A DNA stretch of 33,531 nt, from contig JAJRWA010000107.1 of the NCBI GenBank assembly GCA_024277025.1, positions 1 to 33,531 on the forward strand, written 5' to 3'. A program made the translations under genes and the position numbers. The DNA comes from Candidatus Krumholzibacteriota bacterium (GTDB taxonomy: Bacteria > Krumholzibacteriota > Krumholzibacteriia > LZORAL124-64-63). This document shows, piece by piece, positions 15,799 to 23,479 of this stretch; within the stretch, counting starts at the first letter, position 1, and every line of letters starts with the position of its first letter. A model generated the notes under the pieces. It had not been told where the DNA came from. It made no database searches and worked only from the letters and a program-made list of their open reading frames with translations.

Positions 15799-16362
15799 TT
15801 AGGCTTCAGTGGGATCAAAATCGGCCAGCACGTAGTCCGGCCACTCGGCCGGCGGCACTGCCGCCGCCAAGGGGGCAATGCCCAGCCGCAGCCGCGGCAC
15901 CTCCTGCCCGCCCAGTTCCTCGATCACCGAAGCCAGTCCGTTCTGCCCGCCGCTGCTGCCGCGGGCCCGCAGCCGCAGCGAGCCCAGGGGCAGCGCCAGA
16001 TCGTCACAGACAATCAACGGCCGCAGACCCGACGGCGCAGGGACCTGCACTTGCTCGGTCCCCTCAGCTTCCACGCCCTCTGCCGGACGTGGCGGCGGCG
16101 GGGCACCGGTCAGCGGTACCGAGGTGGCCCGGCTCCAGGCCCGCAGGGCCTCGCCACTGCGGTTCATGTAGCCCAAAGGCTTGATCAGGAACAGTTCCGG
16201 ACCGCCGGCGACCTCCCACCGGCCCGGCTCCACCTGAAAATCCAGCTTCAGCCGGCGGGCCAGGGCATCAAGCACCATGAACCCCACGTTGTGCCGGTTG
16301 CGCGCATAGCGGGGCCCGGGATTGCCCAGGCCGACAATGATTCTCTGTTCCGGCGTGCCCAT
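15799..16362 (-). CDS. pth: Peptidyl-tRNA hydrolase, apparently cut before its C-terminal helix
   Basis: Releases tRNA from peptidyl-tRNA that has dropped off ribosomes. 187 residues from ATG 16362 (MGTPEQRIIVGLGNPG); a TTG at 16377, preceded by GGGGAG, is a plausible alternative start. Catalytic and binding residues are present: Asn14 in GLGNPG, His24 in RHNVGF, LIKPLGYMNRSGEAL, CDDLALPLG, and GSSGGQNGLASVIEELGG. Unlike most Pth proteins it has an inserted Pro/Glu-rich loop of about 30 residues (GAPPPPRPAEGVEAEGTEQV) before the CDDL strand. It ends early at TAA 15799 after VLADFDPTEA, while the conserved C-terminal helix continues in the same frame. It lies downstream of rplY. Confidence 0.88.
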   Translation of the reverse strand: MGTPEQRIIVGLGNPGPRYARNRHNVGFMVLDALARRLKLDFQVEPGRWEVAGGPELFLIKPLGYMNRSGEALRAWSRATSVPLTGAPPPPRPAEGVEAEGTEQVQVPAPSGLRPLIVCDDLALPLGSLRLRARGSSGGQNGLASVIEELGGQEVPRLRLGIAPLAAAVPPAEWPDYVLADFDPTEA

Positions 16363-16417
16363 TGTTTCGTGTCCCAATCCTGGCTCCCCATGGCGGACCT
16401 GCCCGCCTCAGACGACA

Positions 16418-16443
16418 ACAGCCGGCCCATCGAGGCCGGCTGT
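16418..16443 (-). repeat. Perfect hairpin between rplY and pth
   Basis: A 10-base stem (ACAGCCGGCC / GGCCGGCTGT) with a 6-base loop lies in the 130-base rplY-pth gap. The minus strand beyond it is not T-rich, so strong intrinsic termination is unlikely; it could trim or stabilise the upstream mRNA. Confidence 0.45.
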
Positions 16444-16493
16444 CGGGTCGTTCCGGGGTGGCCGGCCAGACGCCGGCACCCCCCAAATCCGGA

Positions 16494-17156
16494 TCAGTCC
16501 TCGGACTTCTCCTCGCCACCTTCTTCGGCGGTCTCGCCCTCGGTCTCTCCTTCTTCGCCCTCGACGACCTCTTCTTCCACTTCTTCCTCGATGAAGATCG
16601 AGGCCGGCTTGATGTTCAGCACCAGCATCTCGGGGTCGGAGATGATCTCGCCCACCGGGGCGGTCACATCCTTGACGAAGACCTTGTCGTTGAGCTCCAT
16701 CTCCGAGATATCGATTTCGATGACCTCGGGCAACTGGCTCGGGCGGCAGCTCAACTCGATGGCGTCCAAGGACAGGGCCACCGAGCCCTCACCCGTCTTG
16801 ATGGCATCGTTCGTGCCGATGACCGACACCTGCACCGGCACCGTCACGGCCTGGCCACGAGGAATCTCATAAAGATCCACGTGCAGCACCTCATCGGTCA
16901 CGGGATTGCGCTGCACCTCGCGCATCAGGGCGATATGCTCTTCCTCCACGCCCTCCTGCAACAGCGAGAAGATAGCACTGCGGCCGGCCAAACGCGTCAT
17001 GGCCGACTTGAACTCGTGCGTGTCCAGTGCGATGTTCTCGCTCGCGCGGTCGTTGCCGTAAACCACGGCGGGGATACTCCCGGCGGCGCGGGTGCGTCGA
17101 TTGGCGTTCTTGCCGGTGGTGGCGCGGGGAGTGATGTTCAAACTAACGAGACCCAT
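16494..17156 (-). CDS. rplY: 50S ribosomal protein L25, long (TL5/CTC) form
   Basis: 220 residues from ATG 17156, with GGAGGAGA upstream. The N-terminal 5S rRNA-binding domain (about 1-95) shows TGKNANRRTRAAGSIPAVVYG and VQRNPVTDEVLHVDLYEI. A C-terminal TL5 beta domain (about 100-185) follows: VPVQVSVIGTNDAIKTGEG, LPEVIEIDISEMELNDKVFV. The last 35 residues are a Glu-rich tail (EEEVEEEVVEGEEGETEGE). The longer form is typical of bacteria that encode the CTC-type L25. It is followed by pth, a common pairing, and is preceded by its own predicted promoter. Confidence 0.97.
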   Translation of the reverse strand: MGLVSLNITPRATTGKNANRRTRAAGSIPAVVYGNDRASENIALDTHEFKSAMTRLAGRSAIFSLLQEGVEEEHIALMREVQRNPVTDEVLHVDLYEIPRGQAVTVPVQVSVIGTNDAIKTGEGSVALSLDAIELSCRPSQLPEVIEIDISEMELNDKVFVKDVTAPVGEIISDPEMLVLNIKPASIFIEEEVEEEVVEGEEGETEGETAEEGGEEKSED

Positions 17157-17341
17157 GGTGTCTCCTCCACAATCAATGGCCCGGACCGCTCAGAACCGGT
17201 CAGGACCGACAAAAGGGCTCGCCTCCGCATTGAGACAAGGATCCTTTCGGCGCGAGGCCTTCAACATGGGACAATCCGCTCCGCCGACTGCTCAGGGACG
17301 CTACTCCGGGCGGGCGCGGGAGATCCCGCAAAATGACCGCT

Positions 17342-17371
17342 TAAATAAGCACCAGTCGGCGGCGATGTCAA
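17342..17371 (-). promoter_or_regulatory. Predicted sigma70 promoter for rplY-pth
   Basis: A perfect TTGACA (17366-17371) with an 18-base spacer and TATTTA (17342-17347) on the minus strand, just past the prs stop. It predicts a leader of about 180 bases before rplY. Nothing else is evident in 17157-17341. Confidence 0.6.
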
Positions 17372-17383
17372 GCGGGCGGGCGC

Positions 17384-18322
17384 TCAGACGAACAGCGCGC
17401 TCACCGTTTTTTCCAGATGGATGCGTTCGATGGCCTCGGCCAACAGGGGCGCGATGTCCAGCACCTTGATCTTGTTGCACTGGTCAAAACGATCAAAAGG
17501 AATCGTATTGGTCACCACAACCTGGTCGATCGGCGAATCGTTCAGCCGCTCCAGAGCCCGCCCCGAGAGCAGGGGGTGCGTGCAAACCGCAGTCACCGAC
17601 AAGGCCCCCTGGTCCTCGACACAGGCCCGCACCGCATCGGTCAGCGTGCCGGCCGTGTCGATCATGTCATCGAAGATGACGACCTCCTTGCCCTTGACGT
17701 CGCCGATGAAATTCATGACCACCGCCTCGTTGGGCCTGGGCCGCCGCTTGTCGATGATGGCCAGGCCGGCGGACAGCCGCTTGGCGAAAGCCCGCGCCAT
17801 CTTGATCGAACCCACGTCCGGCGCCACCACGGCCATATTCTCGGTGGACTTGCCCGCAAAGTGGGACAGCAACACCGGCGCCGAGTAGATATGGTCCAGC
17901 GGAATATTGAAGAAGCCCTGAATCTGTGGCGCGTGCAGATCGATGGTCAGCACGCGGTCCGCCCCGGCGGTCGTGATCAGGTCGGCCATCAGTTTGGCCC
18001 CGATCGGCACCCGGGGCTGATCCTTGAGGTCCTGCCGCGCGTAGCCGAAGTAGGGCACGACCGCGGTCACCCGCCGGCACGACGCCCGCTTGACCGCGTC
18101 GATCAGCAGCAGCAATTCGATGATGTTCTCGGCCGGCGGCATGGTCGGCTGGACGATGAAGGCGTCGGTGCCGCGGATATTCTCCAGCAGCTTGATCTGG
18201 ATTTCCCCGTCGGAGAACCGGCTCGCCTCCACGTTCAGGGGCGAAATGTTGAGATTCTTCGCGATGCTCCGTCCCAGTTCCGGATGGGCATTGCCGGTGA
18301 TCACAACCAAGTTGTTCTGCAT
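17384..18322 (-). CDS. prs: Ribose-phosphate pyrophosphokinase (PRPP synthetase)
   Basis: Makes PRPP from ribose-5-phosphate and ATP for nucleotide, His and Trp synthesis, and for phosphoribosyl transfer. 312 residues from ATG 18322, with GGAGGAAG upstream, the normal class I length. Signatures: NAHPELGRSIAKNL, RFSDGEIQIKLLENIRG, YFGYARQD, the cation-binding segment RVLTIDLHAPQIQGFF near residue 125, and the PRPP-binding loop VVIFDDMIDTAGTL near residue 215. PRPP is also the donor substrate of the phosphoribosyltransferase-like UbiA protein at 21073-21963. Confidence 0.98.
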   Translation of the reverse strand: MQNNLVVITGNAHPELGRSIAKNLNISPLNVEASRFSDGEIQIKLLENIRGTDAFIVQPTMPPAENIIELLLLIDAVKRASCRRVTAVVPYFGYARQDLKDQPRVPIGAKLMADLITTAGADRVLTIDLHAPQIQGFFNIPLDHIYSAPVLLSHFAGKSTENMAVVAPDVGSIKMARAFAKRLSAGLAIIDKRRPRPNEAVVMNFIGDVKGKEVVIFDDMIDTAGTLTDAVRACVEDQGALSVTAVCTHPLLSGRALERLNDSPIDQVVVTNTIPFDRFDQCNKIKVLDIAPLLAEAIERIHLEKTVSALFV

Positions 18323-18385
18323 GGATCTTCCTCCGCCGGGGGCCGACCAGCCCGGAGTTCGGGGTCATCTGGCTGTCGGCACGCA

Positions 18386-18414
18386 ACAGTACAAAAAAGA
18401 AATGACCGGGGCAA
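18386..18414 (-). promoter_or_regulatory. Predicted sigma70 promoter for prs
   Basis: TTGCCC (18409-18414), a 17-base spacer and TACTGT (18386-18391) on the minus strand, downstream of the tRNA terminator and about 64 bases before the prs ATG. Confidence 0.4.
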
Positions 18415-18445
18415 TGGGAAAGGTAGGCGTGACGGCGGCGGGCGC

Positions 18446-18471
18446 AAAAAAACCCACCGTATCAGGATGGG
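18446..18471 (-). terminator. Intrinsic terminator after tRNA-Gln
   Basis: On the minus strand CCCATC and GGTGGG form a short stem (with one G-T pair) followed by seven T residues (18446-18452). It lies just beyond the tRNA 3' end and would separate it from prs. Confidence 0.6.
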
Positions 18472-18493
18472 CCCGGTTTCCCGGCGGTAGTGC

Positions 18494-18568
18494 TGGTTGG
18501 GGCGGCAGGATTCGAACCCGCGAATGCTAGGACCAAAACCTAGTGTCTTACCGCTTGACGACGCCCCA
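18494..18568 (-). tRNA. tRNA-Gln (anticodon TTG)
   Basis: 75 bases including an encoded CCA. The acceptor stem TGGGGCG pairs with CGCCCCA, with discriminator A. The D arm contains AAGCGGTAAG. The anticodon arm is CTAGG-TTTTGGT-CCTAG, so positions 34-36 read TTG (Gln, CAA). The T arm is CGGGTTCGAATCCTG. The U1-A72 first pair is typical of tRNA-Gln. It lies between spoVG and prs and has its own downstream terminator. Confidence 0.97.
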
Positions 18569-18579
18569 GCCAGAATCGT

Positions 18580-18594
18580 GTCCACCAGGTGGAC
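18580..18594. repeat. 15-base perfect inverted repeat just upstream of tRNA-Gln
   Basis: GTCCACC-A-GGTGGAC, with a one-base centre, lies 11 bases before the tRNA 5' end. It could be a protein-binding site or a small leader hairpin; no assignment is possible from sequence alone. Confidence 0.4.
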
Positions 18595-18650
18595 CGCTAA
18601 TCAATATCCCCAACCCTGCCGGGGCAAACACAAAAACATCAGCGCGACAA

Positions 18651-18986
18651 TCAGAAATGCTCTTCCATCACGTGATCATCATCATCAAAGTGCCCATGCC
18701 GGGTCGGCGCCGGAATCTCGCCGCTCTCAACCCGTTTGATCTCTTGGCGGTAGGCCGCGATGACCTGGTTCTCCATCCACTCCCGGGTCGCCATGTTGAT
18801 CGGATGGGCAATGTCCTGGAAGGTGCCGTCCTTGCGCTTGCGGCTCGGCATGGCGATGAACAGCCCGGAGGCCCCTTCGATGATCTTCAAACCACGAATA
18901 ACAAAGGCATTCTCCAACGTGATGCTGGCAAATCCCTTGAGCTTATTGTCATCGCGCAAAGTAATCCTGATTTCGGAAATATCCAA
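18651..18986 (-). CDS. spoVG: SpoVG-family RNA/DNA-binding regulator
   Basis: 111 residues from TTG 18986 (LDISEIRITLRDDNKLKGF), chosen because AGGGAGA lies just upstream and the family begins here. The SpoVG core is clear: KGFASITLENAFVIRGLKIIEG, GLFIAMPSRKRKDGTFQDIAHPIN, REWMENQVIAAYRQEI. SpoVG proteins bind nucleic acid and tune gene expression; despite the name they occur in many non-sporulating bacteria. The C-terminal end is longer than usual and rich in His and Asp (RHGHFDDDDHVMEEHF). It lies 48 bases after ispE, a frequent neighbour, and is probably in the same operon. Confidence 0.95.
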   Translation of the reverse strand: MDISEIRITLRDDNKLKGFASITLENAFVIRGLKIIEGASGLFIAMPSRKRKDGTFQDIAHPINMATREWMENQVIAAYRQEIKRVESGEIPAPTRHGHFDDDDHVMEEHF

Positions 18987-19034
18987 AATGTCTCCCTCTC
19001 CGCTGCGTGACCAGAACAATCCCCCGGCGGTTGG

Positions 19035-19979
19035 TCAGGAACTCCCCACCTCCAGTTCCACACCGGACGGATGAGGGCCGACAACCTCCACATACAATCC
19101 TGCTTCAGCGAACTCAGCCACGACCTCGCTCAGATCATCGTCAACCGCGAAGGCGGCGTAGGCCGCCGCGCCGCTGCCCGAGAGCATGGCTATCGGCGCC
19201 AGTTCGCGCAAGCGATGAACCAGACGCTGTATCGCCGGCTGGGAAGGCAGGACGACTTCCTCAAGCCTGTTGAACCCCGGCCAACTTCTCTGGGGAAACC
19301 GGGTCAGCAAAGGCCCAACAACGCCGATGTTAGCTTTGGCGCTGTTCACTGTCAATCCCATTTTCAGGTCACCGTAAACGTCCTGTGTCTTTAAGTGCAT
19401 GGCAGGTTTGACTATAAGAAACTGACAGCGCGAGATTCGGGGCAATGACGTCAATTCCGTGCCAATGCCCCGCCCCATGGCCGTGCCACCGCGCACGAAG
19501 AACGGCACATCGGCGCCCAGAGGCGCGGCCAGATGTTCCAGCTCCGCGTCATCCAACTTCGTGCCAAACAAGTCATTACAGGCCTTCAGAACCGCCGCCG
19601 CATCACTGCTGCCCCCGCCCAGACCGGCCGCAACCGGGATGTTTTTTGTCAGGTCGATGGCCAGACGTCCGGATGATCCCGTTTCCCGGCAGAAATGCCG
19701 CGCCGCCTGCCAGCAGAGGTTGGCCGCTCCCTTGGGCACATCACCGCTGCCCGATACGGCCAGTTCAATTCTGGGTTCGCCACCGGGATATTGCTCGACC
19801 AACGTCACTGCGACCCGATCGAAAATCCGCACGGCTTGCAGAATTGTCTCGATGTCATGGTACCCGTCGTGCCTTTGTCGCAACACCTCCAGGTGCAGGT
19901 TCACCTTGGCCGGAGCGCGCAGCCTGAGCGTCCGCCCCACCGCACGCCGCCCCTTTTCGAATTCTCCGGCACTTCCCAT
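19035..19979 (-). CDS. ispE: 4-diphosphocytidyl-2-C-methyl-D-erythritol kinase
   Basis: GHMP kinase of the MEP isoprenoid pathway. 314 residues from ATG 19979, with GAGGAA upstream; residues 1-17 form a short extension before the family core RAPAKVNLHLEVLRQRHDGYHDIETIL. The ATP loop PVAAGLGGGSSDAAAVLKACN lies near residue 115, and GADVPFFVRGGTAMGRGIG and MLSGSGAAAYAAF complete the fold. Codons for residues about 185-225 are less GC-ending than in the rest of the gene. It is 20 bases after the DUF362 gene and precedes spoVG. It supplies precursors for the polyprenyl phosphate used by the upstream UbiA protein. Confidence 0.96.
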   Translation of the reverse strand: MGSAGEFEKGRRAVGRTLRLRAPAKVNLHLEVLRQRHDGYHDIETILQAVRIFDRVAVTLVEQYPGGEPRIELAVSGSGDVPKGAANLCWQAARHFCRETGSSGRLAIDLTKNIPVAAGLGGGSSDAAAVLKACNDLFGTKLDDAELEHLAAPLGADVPFFVRGGTAMGRGIGTELTSLPRISRCQFLIVKPAMHLKTQDVYGDLKMGLTVNSAKANIGVVGPLLTRFPQRSWPGFNRLEEVVLPSQPAIQRLVHRLRELAPIAMLSGSGAAAYAAFAVDDDLSEVVAEFAEAGLYVEVVGPHPSGVELEVGSS

Positions 19980-19999
19980 GACAGTTTCCTCATTCCTGG

Positions 20000-21052
20000 T
20001 CAGTCCTGAATTGTCGCCCCGTCGCCCAGTGGGGCTGTTTCGCTCTCGTAGGCGGCGCGCAACCGCCCCCAGGCCGTGCCTTCGATACCGCTGACGGGCC
20101 CGCCGCGTTCAAGCCGGCCCAGCCAACGACCCAGCGGCCCAGCCGGCGCCAGATACCGACGCCGATCGTGGGCGGCAAAGGTGCCGCCCGCCAGCCCAAA
20201 GTCAAGGGTCAGCAAGTCGGTGCGGCCCACGAGCCTGATCTCCGACGACAGCACCCGCCCGAACCCCCGTTCATGGCAGATACGCAGCCACGGCACCTGA
20301 CCCTGGTCGACACCCGCCAGGCGCATGGCCACCGCGTCCACCGCCACGGGATCGGTCCCGGCCAGCACGATATTGCGCACAACACAGCCGGCCCCGGCGC
20401 GCCCCTCGCTGACACCCCAGGCCGCGCCATCGACAACAACGCCCAGCACGGGCAACAATTCACGCGCCACGCCCACCGCCTCGGCAAAAACCTCGGCCGC
20501 CGGCGCCCGCCGTTTTACGCCGACGCGGGCTCCCCGCTCAGCTCCGGCCATCACCAGTGACTTCAGCAACGCCCCGGCCGCCCGGACGCCCCAAACCGGC
20601 TGCACGGCGGGTGCCGCCAGCAACAGGGCAGGCCGCTCGGCCAGGCCGACCGGCACCCACACCCCCCGCGGCAGAACCGTGTCCAGGGCCGGATGCAGCA
20701 GGGACGAGGTGTGGTGGTGTTCCCGCAGGAAGTCCGCAGCCGCCGAGCACGCCCCGTGCCGGGCCAGCGTGTCCTGCCAGATATTGTCGCCCGGGACCGC
20801 GCCTGGGCCCCCGTCCCCGACAGCCACGACCGCCAGCGGGTCCGGACCTGTCGCCAACTGGTCCAACGCCGCGTCCAACTGCCACGGCGCCGCGTCCCAG
20901 CCCGGCCGGAAGCCCGGCCCGCCGCTGCCAAGCATCACCGTCGGCGCCTGACCCGCCAAGATCCGCGCCACTCCCGACAGTTTCAATACCCGTCGATAGT
21001 CCTCGCCGACAGTGTCGGGCTGGACTTCAACGATCGCCACAGTGGTCCGCAT
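20000..21052 (-). CDS. DUF362 domain-containing protein
   Basis: 350 residues from ATG 21052, with GGGAGAGAG upstream. The N-terminus (TVAIVEVQPDTVGEDYRRVLKLSGV) and the C-terminal signature (GTDPVAVDAVAMRLAGVD, near residue 235, then LRICHERGFGR) fit DUF362. Some DUF362 proteins carry a ferredoxin domain; I see no CxxCxxC cluster here, only scattered Cys. The molecular function is unknown. It is 20 bases upstream of ispE and about 20 bases downstream of the UbiA gene, so all three are probably cotranscribed. Confidence 0.8.
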   Translation of the reverse strand: MRTTVAIVEVQPDTVGEDYRRVLKLSGVARILAGQAPTVMLGSGGPGFRPGWDAAPWQLDAALDQLATGPDPLAVVAVGDGGPGAVPGDNIWQDTLARHGACSAAADFLREHHHTSSLLHPALDTVLPRGVWVPVGLAERPALLLAAPAVQPVWGVRAAGALLKSLVMAGAERGARVGVKRRAPAAEVFAEAVGVARELLPVLGVVVDGAAWGVSEGRAGAGCVVRNIVLAGTDPVAVDAVAMRLAGVDQGQVPWLRICHERGFGRVLSSEIRLVGRTDLLTLDFGLAGGTFAAHDRRRYLAPAGPLGRWLGRLERGGPVSGIEGTAWGRLRAAYESETAPLGDGATIQD

Positions 21053-21072
21053 GACTCTCTCCCAATTTGATC

Positions 21073-21963
21073 TCAGATGCCGATAATCGCGACCGCGGTC
21101 GCCACCCAGGCCACGACGATCACCTGCAGTTGGAAATCCATGAGCAGGATCTCGTGGGGGCGGCCGCCCTTGTCCTCGAGGAAGACCAGGTACAGATACC
21201 GCCCCATGCCCAGCAGGACAAATGGCAAAGTGAAGATAAGGTTCCGGGTGCCGAACTGCGCCACCGTGTGGGGCCAGACGGTGTACAAAGCGTAGGCCAT
21301 GCTGGTCAGGGCAAAGCTGCCGCCGATCAGGGCGTTCAGCATCGGCTCGCTGTAACCCCGCAGAACCGGTCGGGTCGCCATGGTCTCCTGCTCGATCTTC
21401 AACAGCTCGTCGCGACGCTTGCAGAAACCCAGAAACAGGGACAGAAAGAACGTGCAGAGCAGCAGCCAGATGGAAATCGTCACATCCGGACAGGCGGGCA
21501 GGATCACCAGCACACCGGCCGTGGCCCGGATCACGAAGCTCATGCCGATCCCGGTCACATCCAGGATCGGCACGCGCTTGAGCCAACCGGTATACAACCA
21601 ATTCCACAGGAAGAAGAAGGCGATCCCCGCCAGAAACAGGGTTCCCAGGCTCCAGGCCGCCAGCAGGCAGAATGCCAGCAGGCCAATCCCCAGTTGGACG
21701 GCCGCCCGAACCGGCAACCTCCCCGCCGCGATCGGCCGCCCACGCTTGGTCGGGTGGCGGCGATCCAGTTCGCGATCCGCAATATCGTTGAAAACGTAGA
21801 TAGTGCCCGAGGCCAGACAGAACACCAGGGTGCCGGCCACCGCCCGCAACAGGCAACCGGTTTCGCCCAACCGGCGGGCGAAGATGATCCCGGCAAACAG
21901 CAGCAGGTTCTTGGTCCACTGCCGCGGCCTCAGGTTCTCAAGGAATGCGCCGAGGTACTTCAT
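21073..21963 (-). CDS. UbiA-family prenyltransferase, decaprenyl-phosphate phosphoribosyltransferase-like
   Basis: 296 residues from ATG 21963, overlapping the gmhA stop (ATGA). About eight membrane helices are visible. The Mg-binding motif NDIADRELD lies at residues 59-67 with HPTKRGRPIAAG after it, and a second Asp-containing loop (PILDVTGIGMSFVIRATAG) lies near residue 140. The N-terminal LRPRQWTKNLLLFAG and the helix pattern match the phosphoribosyl-transferring UbiA branch (as in mycobacterial DPPR synthase), which joins PRPP to polyprenyl phosphate. The subfamily call is from memory of family patterns. Neighbours gmhA, rfbD and ispE fit a glycolipid or surface-sugar role. Confidence 0.85.
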   Translation of the reverse strand: MKYLGAFLENLRPRQWTKNLLLFAGIIFARRLGETGCLLRAVAGTLVFCLASGTIYVFNDIADRELDRRHPTKRGRPIAAGRLPVRAAVQLGIGLLAFCLLAAWSLGTLFLAGIAFFFLWNWLYTGWLKRVPILDVTGIGMSFVIRATAGVLVILPACPDVTISIWLLLCTFFLSLFLGFCKRRDELLKIEQETMATRPVLRGYSEPMLNALIGGSFALTSMAYALYTVWPHTVAQFGTRNLIFTLPFVLLGMGRYLYLVFLEDKGGRPHEILLMDFQLQVIVVAWVATAVAIIGI

Positions 21964-22571
21964 CGGCCGGGCACCGCAACCCACCGCTCAAGAATCATGC
22001 AAAGCACGTGCCCCAGCGTGATATGGACTTCCTGGATCTTGGGCGTGCTGTCACTGGGCGCCACCAGTGCGCTGTCAACCAGCGGCAGCAGCCTGCCTCC
22101 GGTCCCACCCAGAAAACCATGCACCTTCATGCCATGGGCCCGGGCCGCCTCGACGGCCAGCACACAGTTGGCCGAGTTGCCCGAGGTGCTGATCACCAGC
22201 AGCACATCATGCGGACCACCCAGGGCCTGCACCTGTCGGGCGAACAGGTGGTCGAATCCGTAGTCATTACCCACCGCGGTCAGGGTGGACGTATTGGCCG
22301 TCAAGGCGAGAGCGGCATAGCCCGGACGGTCCGCCAGAAAGCGTCCGACCAGTTCCGCGACAATATGCTGACTGTCCGACGCGCTGCCGCCGTTGCCACA
22401 GACCATGAATTTGCCACCGGCAAGCCACGACTGCTGCACATCAGCAGCCAGGGCGGTCAGGGCCGCCAGATGCGACTCGTCCAGTTGCCCCAGAGTGGCG
22501 ATCAGATCGGATACCGCCTGCTCGAACAGCGTTCCGGCAGTGGCCAGACGGTCTTTGTCGTCAGAACTCAT
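21960..22571 (-). CDS. gmhA: Sedoheptulose-7-phosphate isomerase (SIS domain)
   Basis: First step of ADP-heptose synthesis for the LPS inner core. 203 residues from ATG 22571. The SIS domain has CGNGGSASDSQHIVAELVGRF near residue 58, RPGYAALALTANTSTLTAVGNDYG, VLLVISTSGNSANCVLAVEAARAHG and the active-site IQEVHITLGHVLCMILE near the C-terminus. The sequence could also be DiaA-like, a DnaA-binding relative; the sugar-pathway neighbours favour GmhA. The stop overlaps the UbiA-family start by 4 bases. Confidence 0.92.
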   Translation of the reverse strand: MSSDDKDRLATAGTLFEQAVSDLIATLGQLDESHLAALTALAADVQQSWLAGGKFMVCGNGGSASDSQHIVAELVGRFLADRPGYAALALTANTSTLTAVGNDYGFDHLFARQVQALGGPHDVLLVISTSGNSANCVLAVEAARAHGMKVHGFLGGTGGRLLPLVDSALVAPSDSTPKIQEVHITLGHVLCMILERWVAVPGR

Positions 22572-22592
22572 GTCGCGTCCAATCCGTTCAGG

Positions 22593-23456
22593 TCAGGGAC
22601 AATCCACGCGGCCCGTTTCCAGCCGGCTCAGGTAGCGGGCCACCGCGTCAGGCCACGCGGGCCGGTCCGGACAGCCAACCGCTTCGAGATTGTGGCTCAG
22701 CAGCACCGAATTGGCCGGCCGCACCGCCGGCGTCGGATATTCACTGCTCGGGCAGGGCACGATGCGCGCCGGATCCGCGCCCAGCTGGCGGGCCACCTCC
22801 CGCGCCAGTTCGCACCAGGTCGTGGCCCCGGCGTTGGTGGCATGAAACACGCCCTCGTGGCGGCCGGACACCAAATAGTCGAGCACGGCGGCCAGATCAG
22901 CGGCGTAAGTCGGGCAGCCGGTCTGGTCCGCCACGACCCGCAAGGTGTCCCGCTCGCCGAGCAGGCGGCGCATGGTCTTGACGAAATTAACTTTTCCGTC
23001 CCCGAACAACCAGCTCGTTCTGACGATCTGCCACGGCGTCTTCAAGCGAGCGACATGTTCTTCGGCCCGCGCCTTGGTCAATCCGTAGTAGTTCACCGGC
23101 TCCCGGGCCTCATCCTCGACATAGCCGGCACCAGCCCGGCCATTGAATACGTAGTCGGTGCTGATCAGGGTCAGGCCCGCGCCCGTCCGTGCACAGGCCC
23201 GGGCCAGATGCCCGGTGGCTTCCGCGTTGGCCGCCAGGGCCGCGGCGCGGTTCGTTTCGGCGCCGTCCACATCGGTCCAGGCCGCGCAGTGCACAACCCA
23301 CGCCGGCGCGTGTTCGGCCACGAGCCGAGCCACCACCGAGCCATCCGACAGGTCCCCGTCAGCCAGATCAACCCCGGACAGTTGCTGGGTCACCCCCAGC
23401 CGGCTCATGACCGCCCGGCCCAGCATGCCTTCACAACCGGTGACAAGAATTCTCAT
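22593..23456 (-). CDS. rfbD: dTDP-4-dehydrorhamnose reductase
   Basis: Last step of dTDP-L-rhamnose synthesis. 287 residues from ATG 23456, with GGGAG upstream. Rossmann motif TGCEGMLGRAV near residue 6, then VVHCAAWTDVDGAE, STDYVFNGRAGAGYVEDE, the catalytic YYGLTKARAE and TSWLFGDGKVNFVKTM. The usual partners rfbA, rfbB and rfbC are not in the window. It follows recX after 23 bases and precedes gmhA. Confidence 0.93.
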   Translation of the reverse strand: MRILVTGCEGMLGRAVMSRLGVTQQLSGVDLADGDLSDGSVVARLVAEHAPAWVVHCAAWTDVDGAETNRAAALAANAEATGHLARACARTGAGLTLISTDYVFNGRAGAGYVEDEAREPVNYYGLTKARAEEHVARLKTPWQIVRTSWLFGDGKVNFVKTMRRLLGERDTLRVVADQTGCPTYAADLAAVLDYLVSGRHEGVFHATNAGATTWCELAREVARQLGADPARIVPCPSSEYPTPAVRPANSVLLSHNLEAVGCPDRPAWPDAVARYLSRLETGRVDCP

Positions 23457-23479
23457 GCGGGCTCCCGGGAAAAGTCGGA

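Noticed and set aside
15799..15801. Recoding of the pth stop as selenocysteine, since selA is present
   Set aside because: The codon is TAA, not TGA.
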